A stretch of DNA of 64,000 nt from Acidobacteriota bacterium. GTDB taxonomy: Bacteria; Acidobacteriota; Terriglobia; Acidiferrales; UBA7541. The stretch lies in the NCBI GenBank assembly GCA_003224085.1, contig QHYK01000039.1:1-64000 (forward strand), written 5' to 3'. Made by a program: the position numbers and the translations under genes. The notes under the pieces were generated by a model, which saw nothing but the letters and a program-made list of their open reading frames with translations, was not told the origin of the DNA and did not search any database. Positions 56,301-64,000 of this stretch are shown here, piece after piece. Numbering within the stretch: position 1 is the first letter of the stretch; every line of letters starts with the position of its first letter.

Positions 56301-56630
56301 GTGCGAACTATATTACTGCTCATGATTTCGAATGTTTTTATGACCGTGGCCTGGTACGGGCATCTGAGATTCCGCAGCGAGGCGTTGTGGAAGGTGGTTT
56401 TAGCGAGCTGGGGCATCGCCTTTTTCGAATACTGCTTCCAGGTGCCGGCGAACCGCTTCGGGTCCTATGAATTCACGCCCGCGCAGTTAAAGACCATTCA
56501 GGAAATCATCACGCTTTCGATTTTTCCGGTGTTTTCAATATTTTATCTGGGAGACCGTTTCAAATGGAATTATGGAGTGGGCTTTGTGCTGATCGTGGCC
56601 GCGGCATTCTTTATTTTCCACAAATGGTAG
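56301..56630 (+). CDS. DUF486/DMT-family small membrane protein
   Basis: A 109-residue inner-membrane protein with four hydrophobic segments, starting with GTG at 56301. The sequence (WGIAFFEYCFQVPANRFG, FTPAQLKTIQEIITLSIFPVFS, YGVGFVLIVAAAFFIF) matches the DUF486 family, distant relatives of small drug/metabolite transporters. Transport of a metabolite as a dimer is conceivable but not shown. Ribosome site upstream is weak (AAGGAG at 56281-56286). Confidence 0.85.
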   Translation: MRTILLLMISNVFMTVAWYGHLRFRSEALWKVVLASWGIAFFEYCFQVPANRFGSYEFTPAQLKTIQEIITLSIFPVFSIFYLGDRFKWNYGVGFVLIVAAAFFIFHKW

Positions 56631-56671
56631 ACTGAATCCCTTCTTCGCCTGGCCGAGGAGAAGGAGGGTGG

Positions 56672-57574
56672 ATGCCATTGATAATTTCGATGATTCGAAC
56701 GCGTATGCGCAGTTTCGCCCTGCTGGGCTACCTGGTGCTGTTCGGGTACCCGCCAGTGGCGGCGCAGAACGTTACGCCCACACCGGAAACCGGAGTCACA
56801 CCAAGCACACTGCTGCTTTACCGGGCCGACCTCTACTCAGGGAAAGAAACCGCATACGAGGAGACGGAAGCACAAATTGTGCAAAGTTACGCCGACGCGA
56901 AGATCCCGATTTACTGGAGCGCGCTGCAATCGGTTACCGGCTCACCGCATATCCTCTATTTCGATGGATTCGACAACTTCGCCGACATTGAGAAATCCGG
57001 GGCGGACCTGGCCCAAGGGCTGGATGCACATCCGGAAATCACGACACTGCAGCAAAAACTGACGGATTTCGTCTCCGCAACACGAACCGCACTGGCCTTC
57101 CGGCGCGATGATCTGGGCTATCGCCTGAACAAGATTGACCTGGCGAGAGCAAACTATGTGCGAGTCTCTATTTTTCAGTTCCGCACTGGATACGAAGAGG
57201 AATTTGCCGACGCCGTGCGCACGCGGGCGCGGATATATGAAACCGATGACATTAATACGCCCTGGATGTTCTACCAGGTCCACTCCGGGTTCTCGCTGCC
57301 GACCTACATCGAGTTTCAACCCATGAATTCGCTCGGCGAAATTGATGATGCGCTGGAACGCAACGCAAAGGCGCGCCGTCCAGGCGGGCCGGGTTCGTTG
57401 TCGGCGCAGAAATGGATTCGAGAAGCGGACTTGAGCGTTGACATCCAAATCTATCGCGTCAGCCAGAGCATGAGTCATTTGTCCGCCGCAGACGCGGCTG
57501 CAGCACAGGGTGCAAAGCGTGAGAGTGCCTCGACAGGGCCCGCCAAGAAATATATTCTTCGGGCGAGGCAATGA
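56672..57574 (+). CDS. Secreted protein of unknown function, dimeric alpha-beta barrel-like repeats
   Basis: A 300-residue protein. After a short basic N-terminus a signal peptide (FALLGYLVLFGYPPVAAQ) is present. The mature part has two similar halves, each with a strand-helix-strand pattern (STLLLYRADLYSGKETAYEETEAQIVQ...YWSALQSVTG and VRVSIFQFRTGYEEEFADAVRTRARIY...WMFYQVHSG), consistent with a tandem ferredoxin-like or dimeric alpha-beta barrel fold. It lacks catalytic motifs I recognise. GGAGGG lies ten bases upstream of ATG 56672. An OsmC gene follows 50 bases later on the same strand. Confidence 0.7.
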   Translation: MPLIISMIRTRMRSFALLGYLVLFGYPPVAAQNVTPTPETGVTPSTLLLYRADLYSGKETAYEETEAQIVQSYADAKIPIYWSALQSVTGSPHILYFDGFDNFADIEKSGADLAQGLDAHPEITTLQQKLTDFVSATRTALAFRRDDLGYRLNKIDLARANYVRVSIFQFRTGYEEEFADAVRTRARIYETDDINTPWMFYQVHSGFSLPTYIEFQPMNSLGEIDDALERNAKARRPGGPGSLSAQKWIREADLSVDIQIYRVSQSMSHLSAADAAAAQGAKRESASTGPAKKYILRARQ

Positions 57575-57624
57575 ATCGAATTCCAGGAATCCAGCGGATG
57601 AAATGAAAGAACAGGAGAGAAACC

Positions 57625-58050
57625 ATGCAGCGCAAAGGTTCGGCAGTATGGCAGGGCGGGTTGAAGGACGGCAAGGGAACGATTTCGACGGAAAGCGGTG
57701 TGCTCAAGCAGACGCAGTATTCCTTCAGCACGCGCTTTGAAAATGGCCTTGGCACGAATCCGGAAGAGCTGTTGGCCGCGGCCCACGCCGGATGCTTCAC
57801 TATGGCGCTTTCCGCGCAGTTGGGGAATGCCGGGATGACGGCGAGCAAGCTCGAAACCACAGCGACGGTTTCGCTGGAAAAAGTAGCGGACGGATTTGCC
57901 ATAACGAAAAGCCATCTGGATCTGATCGCGCATGTTCCCGGAGCCGACAAAGCGAAGTTTGATACGGCGGTGAAAAACGCGGAGACGGGCTGTCCCGTTT
58001 CCAAATTGTTCAAAGCGGAAATAAGCGTTAACGCACGGCTCGTGTCGTAA
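57625..58050 (+). CDS. OsmC-family peroxide/hydroperoxide reductase
   Basis: A 141-residue cytoplasmic protein of the OsmC/Ohr fold. It begins with MQRKGSAVWQGGLKDGKGTIS and has the two reactive cysteines of the family, in HAGCFTMALSAQL and AETGCPVSKLF. OsmC reduces organic hydroperoxides with a Cys-based mechanism and is linked to osmotic and oxidative stress. Length equals E. coli OsmC. GGAGAG is located eight bases before the ATG. No OhrR-type regulator lies adjacent. Confidence 0.95.
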   Translation: MQRKGSAVWQGGLKDGKGTISTESGVLKQTQYSFSTRFENGLGTNPEELLAAAHAGCFTMALSAQLGNAGMTASKLETTATVSLEKVADGFAITKSHLDLIAHVPGADKAKFDTAVKNAETGCPVSKLFKAEISVNARLVS

Positions 58051-58114
58051 GGAATCTCGAAGCCCTTCGATCGAGCGTTCTCACGAACCGAGACAAGCGA
58101 GTACTAGGCCGCAC

Positions 58115-59263
58115 ATGATTCCAGCTCCAGGCACTTTCGCTGCCGGTATAGCAATCTTCGTGATTGTGGTATGGGACGCGTTTGAATCCATCATCTTGCC
58201 ACGCCGCGTCACACGAAAGTTCCGCTTGACGCGCGTGTTTTTCAAATTCACGTGGAGCAACTGGAAGTCTCTCACGCGGCTGATCCCCTCACGCAAAAAA
58301 CGCGAGACGCTGCTCAGCTTTTACGGACCGCTTTCGCTGCTCGTGCTGGTGGGCGTGTGGGCGGTTGGCTTGGTCCTGGCGTTTGGCATGATGCAGTACG
58401 GAGCGGGCTCTCCGGTGAATATGAACGGCGGGCAGCCAGGTTTCGCGACTGACATTTATCTGAGCGGAACGACTTTCTTTACCCTGGGGCTCGGCGACGT
58501 CGTCCCGCAGACGGGTTTGGCACGCGTACTTGTTGTGACAGAAGCGGGCTTCGGTTTCGGTTTCCTCGCGGCAGTAATCGGCTATTTGCCATTCATCTAC
58601 GGGTCTTTTTCGAAACGGGAAGTGAACATTTCGCTGCTGGATGCGCGCGCAGGAACGCCTCCGACCGCGGGAGAACTGCTTCGACGGCATGCGTATCCGG
58701 GGGGCAACGAGGCGCTACGCCAGCTTTTCAAGGATTGGGAATTCTGGGCGGCGGAACTGATGGAGAGCCATCTCTCTTATCCGGTGCTGGCGTTCTTTCG
58801 TTCGCAGCATGACAACCAGTCGTGGATTGCCGCGCTGACGGCCATCCTGGATGGCTGCGCGCTCGTGAAAGTCGCGATTACCGATACGTGCCGGCGGCAA
58901 GCCGAGCTGACTTTCGCCATCGCGCGCCACGCCGCAGTCGATCTTTCGCAAGTTTTCAAAACTCGGCCGCGCGCGCTTCCGCACAATCGCCTGCCTGCTG
59001 AGGACCTGAAGCGGATTCGCGACATGCTCGCCTCGTATGGTCTGAGGGTGGGCGACATTAGCGAAATGGGAGAACGCCTCGCGGAATTGCGGAACATGTA
59101 CGAGCCGTACCTCTTCGGGTTGGCAGAATATTTAGGTCTGACCTTGCCGCCATGGATTCCTCCGGCTAAGGGAAAAGACAATTGGCAGACCACCGCGTGG
59201 GGCCGCTCCGCGGGGCTGTTAGAGAAAGAAGGAGCGGCGATCGGCGCGGAAGATCACTTTTAG
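58115..59263 (+). CDS. Two-helix potassium-channel-like membrane protein with large soluble C-terminus
   Basis: A 382-residue membrane protein. Hydrophobic helices near residues 9-30, 72-92 and 133-155 enclose a pore loop with TTFFTLGLGDVVP, a variant of the K+ channel filter TVGYGD (here T-L-G-L-G-D at 123-128). About 220 residues of mostly helical cytoplasmic sequence follow (ELLRRHAYPGGNEALRQLFKDWEFWAAELMES...), with no RCK/TrkA domain that I can recognise. Substitution of Tyr by Leu in the filter makes ion selectivity uncertain. Transcribed on the plus strand after OsmC, probably separate. Confidence 0.75.
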   Translation: MIPAPGTFAAGIAIFVIVVWDAFESIILPRRVTRKFRLTRVFFKFTWSNWKSLTRLIPSRKKRETLLSFYGPLSLLVLVGVWAVGLVLAFGMMQYGAGSPVNMNGGQPGFATDIYLSGTTFFTLGLGDVVPQTGLARVLVVTEAGFGFGFLAAVIGYLPFIYGSFSKREVNISLLDARAGTPPTAGELLRRHAYPGGNEALRQLFKDWEFWAAELMESHLSYPVLAFFRSQHDNQSWIAALTAILDGCALVKVAITDTCRRQAELTFAIARHAAVDLSQVFKTRPRALPHNRLPAEDLKRIRDMLASYGLRVGDISEMGERLAELRNMYEPYLFGLAEYLGLTLPPWIPPAKGKDNWQTTAWGRSAGLLEKEGAAIGAEDHF

Positions 59264-59327
59264 TTTCTTCTGCACATGGCGCACGCACATTGCCTAGCTC
59301 CCTCATAGAAATCATCGGAGACAAACC

Positions 59328-60290
59328 ATGAAGGCGATTCTTGTTCGTCAATTCGGTGGTCCGGAAGTCTTGAAGCTCGAAGAGGTGCCTACCCCGAAGC
59401 CTGCGGCCGGGGAGGTGCTCGTGCGCATTCATGCTGCGGGAGTGAATCCTTACGACACCTACATGCGCGCGGGAACTTACGCGGTGAAGCCGCCGCTCCC
59501 CTACACGCCGGGCTCGGATGGCGCGGGAGTGATTGAAGCGGTCGGCGAGGATGTGAAGAAGGTAAAGAAAGGCGACCGCGTTTACACGGCAAAAACAGTC
59601 ACGGGGGCTTACGCAGAGTACGCCTTAGCGCGGGAAGAGCAGGTGCATCCGCTGCCGGTGAAGATCAGCTTCAGCCAAGGAGCGGGCGTGTGGGTTCCAT
59701 ATGGAACGGCGTATCATGCGCTGTTTCATTCAGCGAAAGCGCACGCTTCGGAAACCGTGCTGGTGCACGGAGCGAGCGGCGGAGTAGGCACTGCGAGCGT
59801 GCAGATAGCGCGCGCGATGGGACTCACCGTTTTCGGCACGGCGGGTACGTCAAAGGGGCTGGACCTGGTGAAACGCGAAGGGGCGCATCAGGTGTTCGAT
59901 CACAGCACAGCGGGCTACCAAGAGGAGATTATGAAGGCGACAGGCGGGCGCGGTGTGGACCTCATTCTGGAAATGCTCGCCAACGTGAACCTGGCGCACG
60001 ATTTGAAGCTGCTGGCGACCAATGGACGAGTCATTATCATAGGCAACCGTGGGGAAATCACCATCAATCCGCGTGACCTAATGGCGAGGCGTGCGTCGGC
60101 GCGCGGTTTCACGCTGTGGGCCGTTATGCCTGAGGAAGAAGCAGATATTCATGCCGGACTAATAGCCGGTCTGGAAAACGGCACGCTGCGCCCGGTAGTG
60201 GGCAAAGAGCTGCCGCTGGCCGAAGCCGACCGTGCTCACAAGGAAATCCTCGAGCCAGGCGCTTCTGGAAAAATCGTGCTCATCCCCTAG
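59328..60290 (+). CDS. NADPH:quinone reductase/zeta-crystallin-type oxidoreductase
   Basis: A 320-residue cytoplasmic member of the medium-chain dehydrogenase superfamily without zinc ligands. Signatures: MKAILVRQFGGPEVLKLEEVP, AAGVNPYDTYMRAG, LPYTPGSDGAGVIEAVGEDV, and the Rossmann motif VHGASGGVGTASVQIARAMG. Such enzymes reduce quinones by one or two electrons with NADPH. The end (EILEPGASGKIVLIP) matches the family. It stands upstream of the chrA remnant on the opposite strand. Other family members (enoyl reductases) are possible. Confidence 0.9.
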   Translation: MKAILVRQFGGPEVLKLEEVPTPKPAAGEVLVRIHAAGVNPYDTYMRAGTYAVKPPLPYTPGSDGAGVIEAVGEDVKKVKKGDRVYTAKTVTGAYAEYALAREEQVHPLPVKISFSQGAGVWVPYGTAYHALFHSAKAHASETVLVHGASGGVGTASVQIARAMGLTVFGTAGTSKGLDLVKREGAHQVFDHSTAGYQEEIMKATGGRGVDLILEMLANVNLAHDLKLLATNGRVIIIGNRGEITINPRDLMARRASARGFTLWAVMPEEEADIHAGLIAGLENGTLRPVVGKELPLAEADRAHKEILEPGASGKIVLIP

Positions 60291-60307
60291 CCGAAAGCTT
60301 TCCTTTT

Positions 60308-61150
60308 TCAGGGGTTCAGGCCCAGTGAAAAACGCGCAGAACTGCGCCCGCCACTGCGGCTCCGGCAATGATCCGAAGCGGAATTCACGCGATAGCAAAA
60401 AGCGAGCATGGCGCTGATCGCGGCGAGCGCAAAAGCAGGCGCGCGCGAACTGCCAGCCTACGTAGGCCATCAGCGCGACAGACGCACAACAAGATCATCG
60501 TGAAACAGGGCCAGCAGCACATAGCCGCTGCCGAATAAATGAACGGGTGGAACGGGCAAGCGTTGAAATGATTGCGGAACTTTCCATGCCGGACGGCCAC
60601 GCGGCTCTTGCCGCCATCCAGAAGACTCCTGCACCAATCAATAATATCAACGCAGATACCCAAAGGCGGACAGCAAAATCACCGTTGCCGCAAGCAGAGC
60701 CAGCGGAACGGTTCGCAGTGCAGTTTTGCCAAGAGCCCAAATCGCTTGCGCGATTAAGACCACGACGGCCGGTTTCACGCCAAAGAGCAGCCTGGCCAAT
60801 TGCGGTGTGGCTCCAAAACGCGCGTAGACCCAGGATAATCCCACGACGAGAACCGCTGCTGGCGGAATAAATGCCACCCCCGCAAAAATAAGCCCAAGCA
60901 CTCCGCCGCGAATCTGCCCCAGGTAAATGGCCAATTCCGTGGAGCTTGGCCCCGGCAGCAGGCTCACCGCGCCAACCAGGTCGGGGAAGCGCTCTCGTGT
61001 GAACCAAGCGCGGCGCCGCACAAACTCTTCTTCCATCAGGGCGATGTACGCCGCTGGTCCGCCGAACGCGACCAAACCCAGCCGCACTCGAGCGATTTCG
61101 CCGAGAGCAGCCTTGGGCCGCAGCTTTTGCTCCTGTCCGGGGTTCAGCAC
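60308..61150 (-). pseudogene. chrA: Decayed chromate transporter gene
   Basis: Read on the minus strand, 61150 to 60647 encodes the first ChrA half (RLGLVAFGGPAAYIALMEEEF, LLPGPSSTELAIYLGQIRGG), then stops after a helix ending FGYLR. In another frame the same domain continues (LILLIGAGVFWMAARAA). Near 60540-60460 the start of the second half is recognisable in a third frame (LFGSGYVLLALFHDDLVVRL), followed by a stop, and at about 60455-60310 fragments of the terminal helices appear (LMAYVGWQFARA, LAAISAMLAFCYRVNSA). At least two frameshifts and an internal deletion of about 100 residues are required, so the gene is non-functional. ChrA exports chromate. Confidence 0.85.
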
Positions 61151-61167
61151 CGCGGAGGATTATGCCT

Positions 61168-61173
61168 TATAAT
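61168..61173 (+). promoter_or_regulatory. Consensus -10-like hexamer before the glycosyltransferase gene
   Basis: TATAAT, a perfect -10 match, sits eight bases upstream of the TTG at 61176. The best -35 match (TTCAGC at 61143-61148) is poor and 19 bases away. If this is a true promoter, the transcript would begin inside or just after the TTG, so the glycosyltransferase would use a later start such as TTG 61227. Confidence 0.3.
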
Positions 61174-61175
61174 GT

Positions 61176-62864
61176 TTGGTTCGCCAGAAACGAGGCGAAG
61201 AAACTTGTAGCTACGGATCCGGTATCTTGCACGCCGCCCCTGCAATCACGATCTTTTTCGCGCTCCAGAGCGCCATCGGCCATTACTGGCACAAACTCAC
61301 GGACAAAACCTTCAGCGGCATTTATCACGCCAACGCCTTCGACCTGGCCCTGATGATTCCCTACTTCATCGTGCTTCTCGTGCTCGCCATGTACGGGCTG
61401 CATCGCTACTGGCTGGTCTACGACTATTTTCAATATTCGAAAAATGTCCCGCCGCCTCCGCCACCGGTCACAAACTGGCCGCGCGTGACCGTGCAATTGC
61501 CAATTTTCAATGAGCGCTATGTCATTGAGAGACTCACGGAAGCTGTCGCGCGTTTCGACTATCCGCGGGAGCTGCTGGAGGTTCAAGTTCTGGACGATTC
61601 CACCGACGAAACGCAAGACGTTGCGCGCGCGTGCGTGGAGCGCCACGCTGCGCAGGGCATGCCTATCACTTACATCCATCGAACGAATCGCGACGGATAC
61701 AAGGCTGGCGCGCTGGAAAACGGCTTGAAAACGGCGAAGGGCGGATTCGTGGCGATTTTTGACGCGGACTTCATTCCCGAGCCGGATTTTCTCCGCCGCA
61801 CGATTCCGTATTTCCTGAACCCCGACGGCGGCGAAAACATCGGCATGGTGCAGGCGCGCTGGACCTACCTGAACAGCGATTATTCGCTGCTGACCAACGT
61901 GGAAACGATTCTGCTCGACGGGCACTTCGTGGTGGAGCACGGCGCGCGTTCCCGGCGGGGCGCATTTTTCAATTTCAACGGCACGGCGGGCGTGTGGCGC
62001 CGCAAAGTGATTGACGATGCCGGCGGCTGGCAACACGATACGCTGACCGAAGACACGGACCTTTCTTATCGCGCGCAGCTCAAAGGCTGGAAATTCCTCT
62101 ATCTGCCGCAAATTGAATGCGCCTCCGAGCTGCCCGTGGACATGAACGGCTTCAAATCGCAACAGGCGCGCTGGGCCAAAGGACTGATGCAAACGGCCAA
62201 GAAAATCTTGCCAAAAGTTTTCCAGGCGGATGTACCGTGGCACGTAAAAGCCGAAGCCTTTTTTCACCTCACGGCCAACATCAGCTATCCGCTTATGATT
62301 GTGCTCTCCACGATGCTGCTGCCGGTGATGATCGTGCGCTTTCAGCAAGGCTGGTTCCAGGTGCTGTTGGTAGACCTGCCGCTCTTTCTGGCGTCCACGT
62401 GCTCGATTTCGAGCTTTTACCTGGTTGCGCAAAGGGAACTGCGGCCAAAAACATGGTGGCGCACATTCCTCTACATGCCTTTCGTAATGGCCACAGGCAT
62501 CGGTATTTCCGTGCGCAACGCGCAAGCGGTGATCGAAGCTATCGTGGGGAAGCAAACTGAGTTTGCGCGCACCCCAAAGTTCAGGATTGAAGGAAAGAAA
62601 GGCACGTTCGCGAAGAAATCCTACAAGAACAAGGCCGGCTGGATTCCGTACGCAGAAGTGGCGCTGGGAATTTACTTCGCGCTGACCGTGGTTTACGCCA
62701 TCACCAACGATAATTACGGTACGGTGCCGTTTCTGCTGCTGTTCGTCTGGGGTTATCTCTACACCGGACTGATGTCGCTTGGGCAAACGTATTTCGCGCA
62801 TTTGCGCTTCGGCGTGAATGCACCAGAGATGCGACCTGCTGCTTCCGGCGCTCCGGGGTTCTGA
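61176..62864 (+). CDS. Cellulose synthase-like family 2 glycosyltransferase
   Basis: A 562-residue inner-membrane protein. Two N-terminal hydrophobic segments (about 20-35 and 55-75) precede a GT-A catalytic domain: VTVQLPIFNE, VLDDSTDET (first Asp pair), AIFDADFIPEP (DxD), LTEDTDLSYR (TED base), and SQQARWAKGLMQ (QxxRW). Helices follow at about 365-470 and at the C-terminus. The enzyme should polymerise or transfer a sugar from a nucleotide sugar across the membrane; its closest known pattern is cellulose/glucomannan synthases and processive BcsA-like proteins, but without a PilZ domain. The start is uncertain: TTG 61176 or TTG 61227 instead. A standalone gene between the chrA remnant and an alpha/beta hydrolase. 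Confidence 0.88.
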   Translation: MVRQKRGEETCSYGSGILHAAPAITIFFALQSAIGHYWHKLTDKTFSGIYHANAFDLALMIPYFIVLLVLAMYGLHRYWLVYDYFQYSKNVPPPPPPVTNWPRVTVQLPIFNERYVIERLTEAVARFDYPRELLEVQVLDDSTDETQDVARACVERHAAQGMPITYIHRTNRDGYKAGALENGLKTAKGGFVAIFDADFIPEPDFLRRTIPYFLNPDGGENIGMVQARWTYLNSDYSLLTNVETILLDGHFVVEHGARSRRGAFFNFNGTAGVWRRKVIDDAGGWQHDTLTEDTDLSYRAQLKGWKFLYLPQIECASELPVDMNGFKSQQARWAKGLMQTAKKILPKVFQADVPWHVKAEAFFHLTANISYPLMIVLSTMLLPVMIVRFQQGWFQVLLVDLPLFLASTCSISSFYLVAQRELRPKTWWRTFLYMPFVMATGIGISVRNAQAVIEAIVGKQTEFARTPKFRIEGKKGTFAKKSYKNKAGWIPYAEVALGIYFALTVVYAITNDNYGTVPFLLLFVWGYLYTGLMSLGQTYFAHLRFGVNAPEMRPAASGAPGF

Positions 62865-62935
62865 TCCTCGATTTCTATTGGTAAGAAAGCTCCTTTTGTT
62901 TTTACAGGGTAGACTGTCCCAACCGGAAGACTCCA

Positions 62936-63784
62936 GTGGATTCTGTCTATTTCCAGAATTCAACCGTCCGCATTCATGCTGTGGCTGCGGGACCGAGAGA
63001 CGGTCCCGTCATACTGCTTCTTCACGGCTTCCCTGAATTCTGGTACGGGTGGCGCAAGCAAATCGAGCCGCTGGCTACGGCTGGGTTTCGTGTCATCGCG
63101 CCCGACCAGCGCGGGTACAACCTGAGCAGCAAGCCGCGCGGCGTGGCTTCGTACGCTTTGACGGAGCTGGTCTCCGACGTCATCGCCATCGCTGATCAGC
63201 TTGGGCAGAAAAAAATTTTCCTCGCCGGTCACGATTGGGGTGCTGCAGTAGCTTGGAGCACGACTATGCTGCATCCCGAGCGCGCCGAGAAACTCGCCGT
63301 CCTTAACGTGCCGCATCCCTCCGTGATGCACCGTTTTCTTAATACGCGCATCGGGCAGATGAGGCGAAGCTGGTACATTCTCTTCTTTCAGATCCCGTGG
63401 CTGCCAGAAATGCTTTTTTCTGCATTCGACTTTCGTTTGGGGACGCGCGCGCTGGTCAATTCCAGCCGGCCTGGCACATTTTCTGCTGAGGACCTCGCGC
63501 AATACCGTGACGCCTGGTCGCAGACCGGCGCACTGACGGCCATGATCAACTGGTATCGCGCGGCCATACGCTATCGCACGCCATTCGCCGATCGCACTGT
63601 GCGCGTGCCCACGCGCATCCTGTGGGGCGAGCGCGACAAATTCCTGATTGCGGAAATGGCGCGCGAAAGCCTGCGCTATTGCACGAACAGGGAGCTCCTT
63701 ACCTTCGCGAACGCTAGCCATTGGCTCCAGCATGAGGAGCCGGAAAAAGTTTCAGAGCTGCTCATAAAGTTTTTTCAATCGTAA
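62936..63784 (+). CDS. Alpha/beta hydrolase, epoxide hydrolase-like
   Basis: A 282-residue cytoplasmic hydrolase starting with GTG at 62936. The oxyanion-hole motif LLHGFPEFWYGWRKQI, the nucleophile elbow AGHDWGAAVAW with Asp nucleophile, and the catalytic His in ANASHWLQHEEPE are intact; the acid is probably in ILWGERDKF. An Asp nucleophile with HGFPE and a lid domain containing Tyr residues fits epoxide hydrolases, as well as haloacetate dehalogenases. The natural substrate is unknown. The gene begins 71 bases after the glycosyltransferase, so co-transcription is possible. Confidence 0.87.
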   Translation: MDSVYFQNSTVRIHAVAAGPRDGPVILLLHGFPEFWYGWRKQIEPLATAGFRVIAPDQRGYNLSSKPRGVASYALTELVSDVIAIADQLGQKKIFLAGHDWGAAVAWSTTMLHPERAEKLAVLNVPHPSVMHRFLNTRIGQMRRSWYILFFQIPWLPEMLFSAFDFRLGTRALVNSSRPGTFSAEDLAQYRDAWSQTGALTAMINWYRAAIRYRTPFADRTVRVPTRILWGERDKFLIAEMARESLRYCTNRELLTFANASHWLQHEEPEKVSELLIKFFQS

Positions 63785-63913
63785 GCGGCAATCTAACTTT
63801 CGTTCGGATACAATCACACATCTGCGACAAAATAGTTTTTCCATCAAGGCAGGTGGCAGCCCCATTGCCCATAGCGAGCAACAAGAAATTCAAGCAATAC
63901 TCGAGGTGAATCT

Positions 63914-64000
63914 ATGAGCGGTCGCCGGTGGTGGATTTTAACATTGGTGCTGGCCTTGTGTGTCATGGCGCGGCCAGCGAAAGCACAGCAGCGCCGCGAG
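63914..64000 (+). CDS. Start of an exported protein, cut by the window edge
   Basis: An ATG at 63914 with GAGGTG at 63903-63908 begins a frame open to the window end (29 codons). It encodes a basic start (MSGRRWW), a hydrophobic stretch (ILTLVLALCVMA) and a probable cleavage site (RPAKAQQ), i.e. a signal peptide. The rest of the protein is outside, so its family is unknown. Confidence 0.7.
   Translation, partial: MSGRRWWILTLVLALCVMARPAKAQQRRE

Noticed and set aside
1-64000. CRISPR arrays, rRNA genes, prophage, complete insertion sequences
   Set aside because: No regularly spaced repeats, no rRNA sequence, and no transposase, integrase or phage structural gene was seen.

Overview
The window reads as a gene-dense chromosomal segment of a member of the Acidobacteriota, probably a Solibacter/Koribacter-like soil lineage. 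This is inferred from gene content: an Oar-type TonB-dependent receptor with an N-terminal carboxypeptidase-like regulatory domain, two large orphan MacB-like permeases (the acidobacterial 'ADOP' type, one with its PadR regulator), several secreted beta-propeller proteins, and menaquinone synthesis by the futalosine route (mqnE with a UbiA-type prenyltransferase). Base composition is fairly GC-rich. There is no rRNA operon, CRISPR array, complete insertion sequence, prophage or conjugative module. Two tRNAs are present, Val(GAC) and Pro(GGG).

Layout. 0-8 kb: TonB receptor, HGSNAT-like membrane acyltransferase, a selenoprotein, and a PLP-dependent trans-sulfuration enzyme. 8-13 kb: a membrane protein with a degenerate GGDEF domain, a B3/B4-domain protein, tRNA-Val, a MerR regulator behind a perfect 20-bp palindrome, a small outer-membrane-like protein and the debris of an alcohol dehydrogenase gene. 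13-24 kb: secreted phosphoesterase with a propeller tail, aspartokinase, PQQ dehydrogenase, sugar transporter and PfkB kinase, an OB-fold lipoprotein-like protein, and a periplasmic FKBP isomerase. 24-31 kb: sigma-54 activator, dihydropyrimidinase, Der GTPase, MerR, tRNA-Pro, SurE. 31-45 kb: large sortilin-like propeller, FAD amine oxidase, diguanylate cyclase, APC permease with LacI regulator, PadR-ADOP pair, sialidase-like propeller, broken DinB gene. 45-64 kb: purH, a conserved unknown, selA, a second ADOP permease, a tiny overlapping gene pair, a second alcohol dehydrogenase remnant, larB, mqnP-like and mqnE, OsmC, a potassium-channel-like protein, quinone reductase, a decayed chromate transporter, a cellulose-synthase-like glycosyltransferase, an alpha/beta hydrolase and the start of a secreted protein.

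The strongest special signal is selenium use. At 5814 an in-frame TGA interrupts a 431-codon reading frame exactly at the position of the first catalytic cysteine of a thioredoxin/peroxiredoxin fold (context SADW-U-PFCKGQL). A potential SECIS hairpin follows it immediately, and the same window carries selA (48163-49611), the enzyme that makes Sec-tRNA. The predicted product is a secreted three-part protein: an OB-fold-like N-terminal part, a UxxC peroxiredoxin-like domain and a C-terminal DsbD-alpha-like domain. selB, selD and the Sec tRNA gene are not in this window.

A second theme is gene decay: at least four genes are broken or internally deleted (two zinc alcohol dehydrogenases, a DinB-family protein and chrA) amid otherwise intact single-copy genes. 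Small features that automated calling would miss include a 27-residue single-helix peptide at 19338-19421 and the truncated gene at the right edge.
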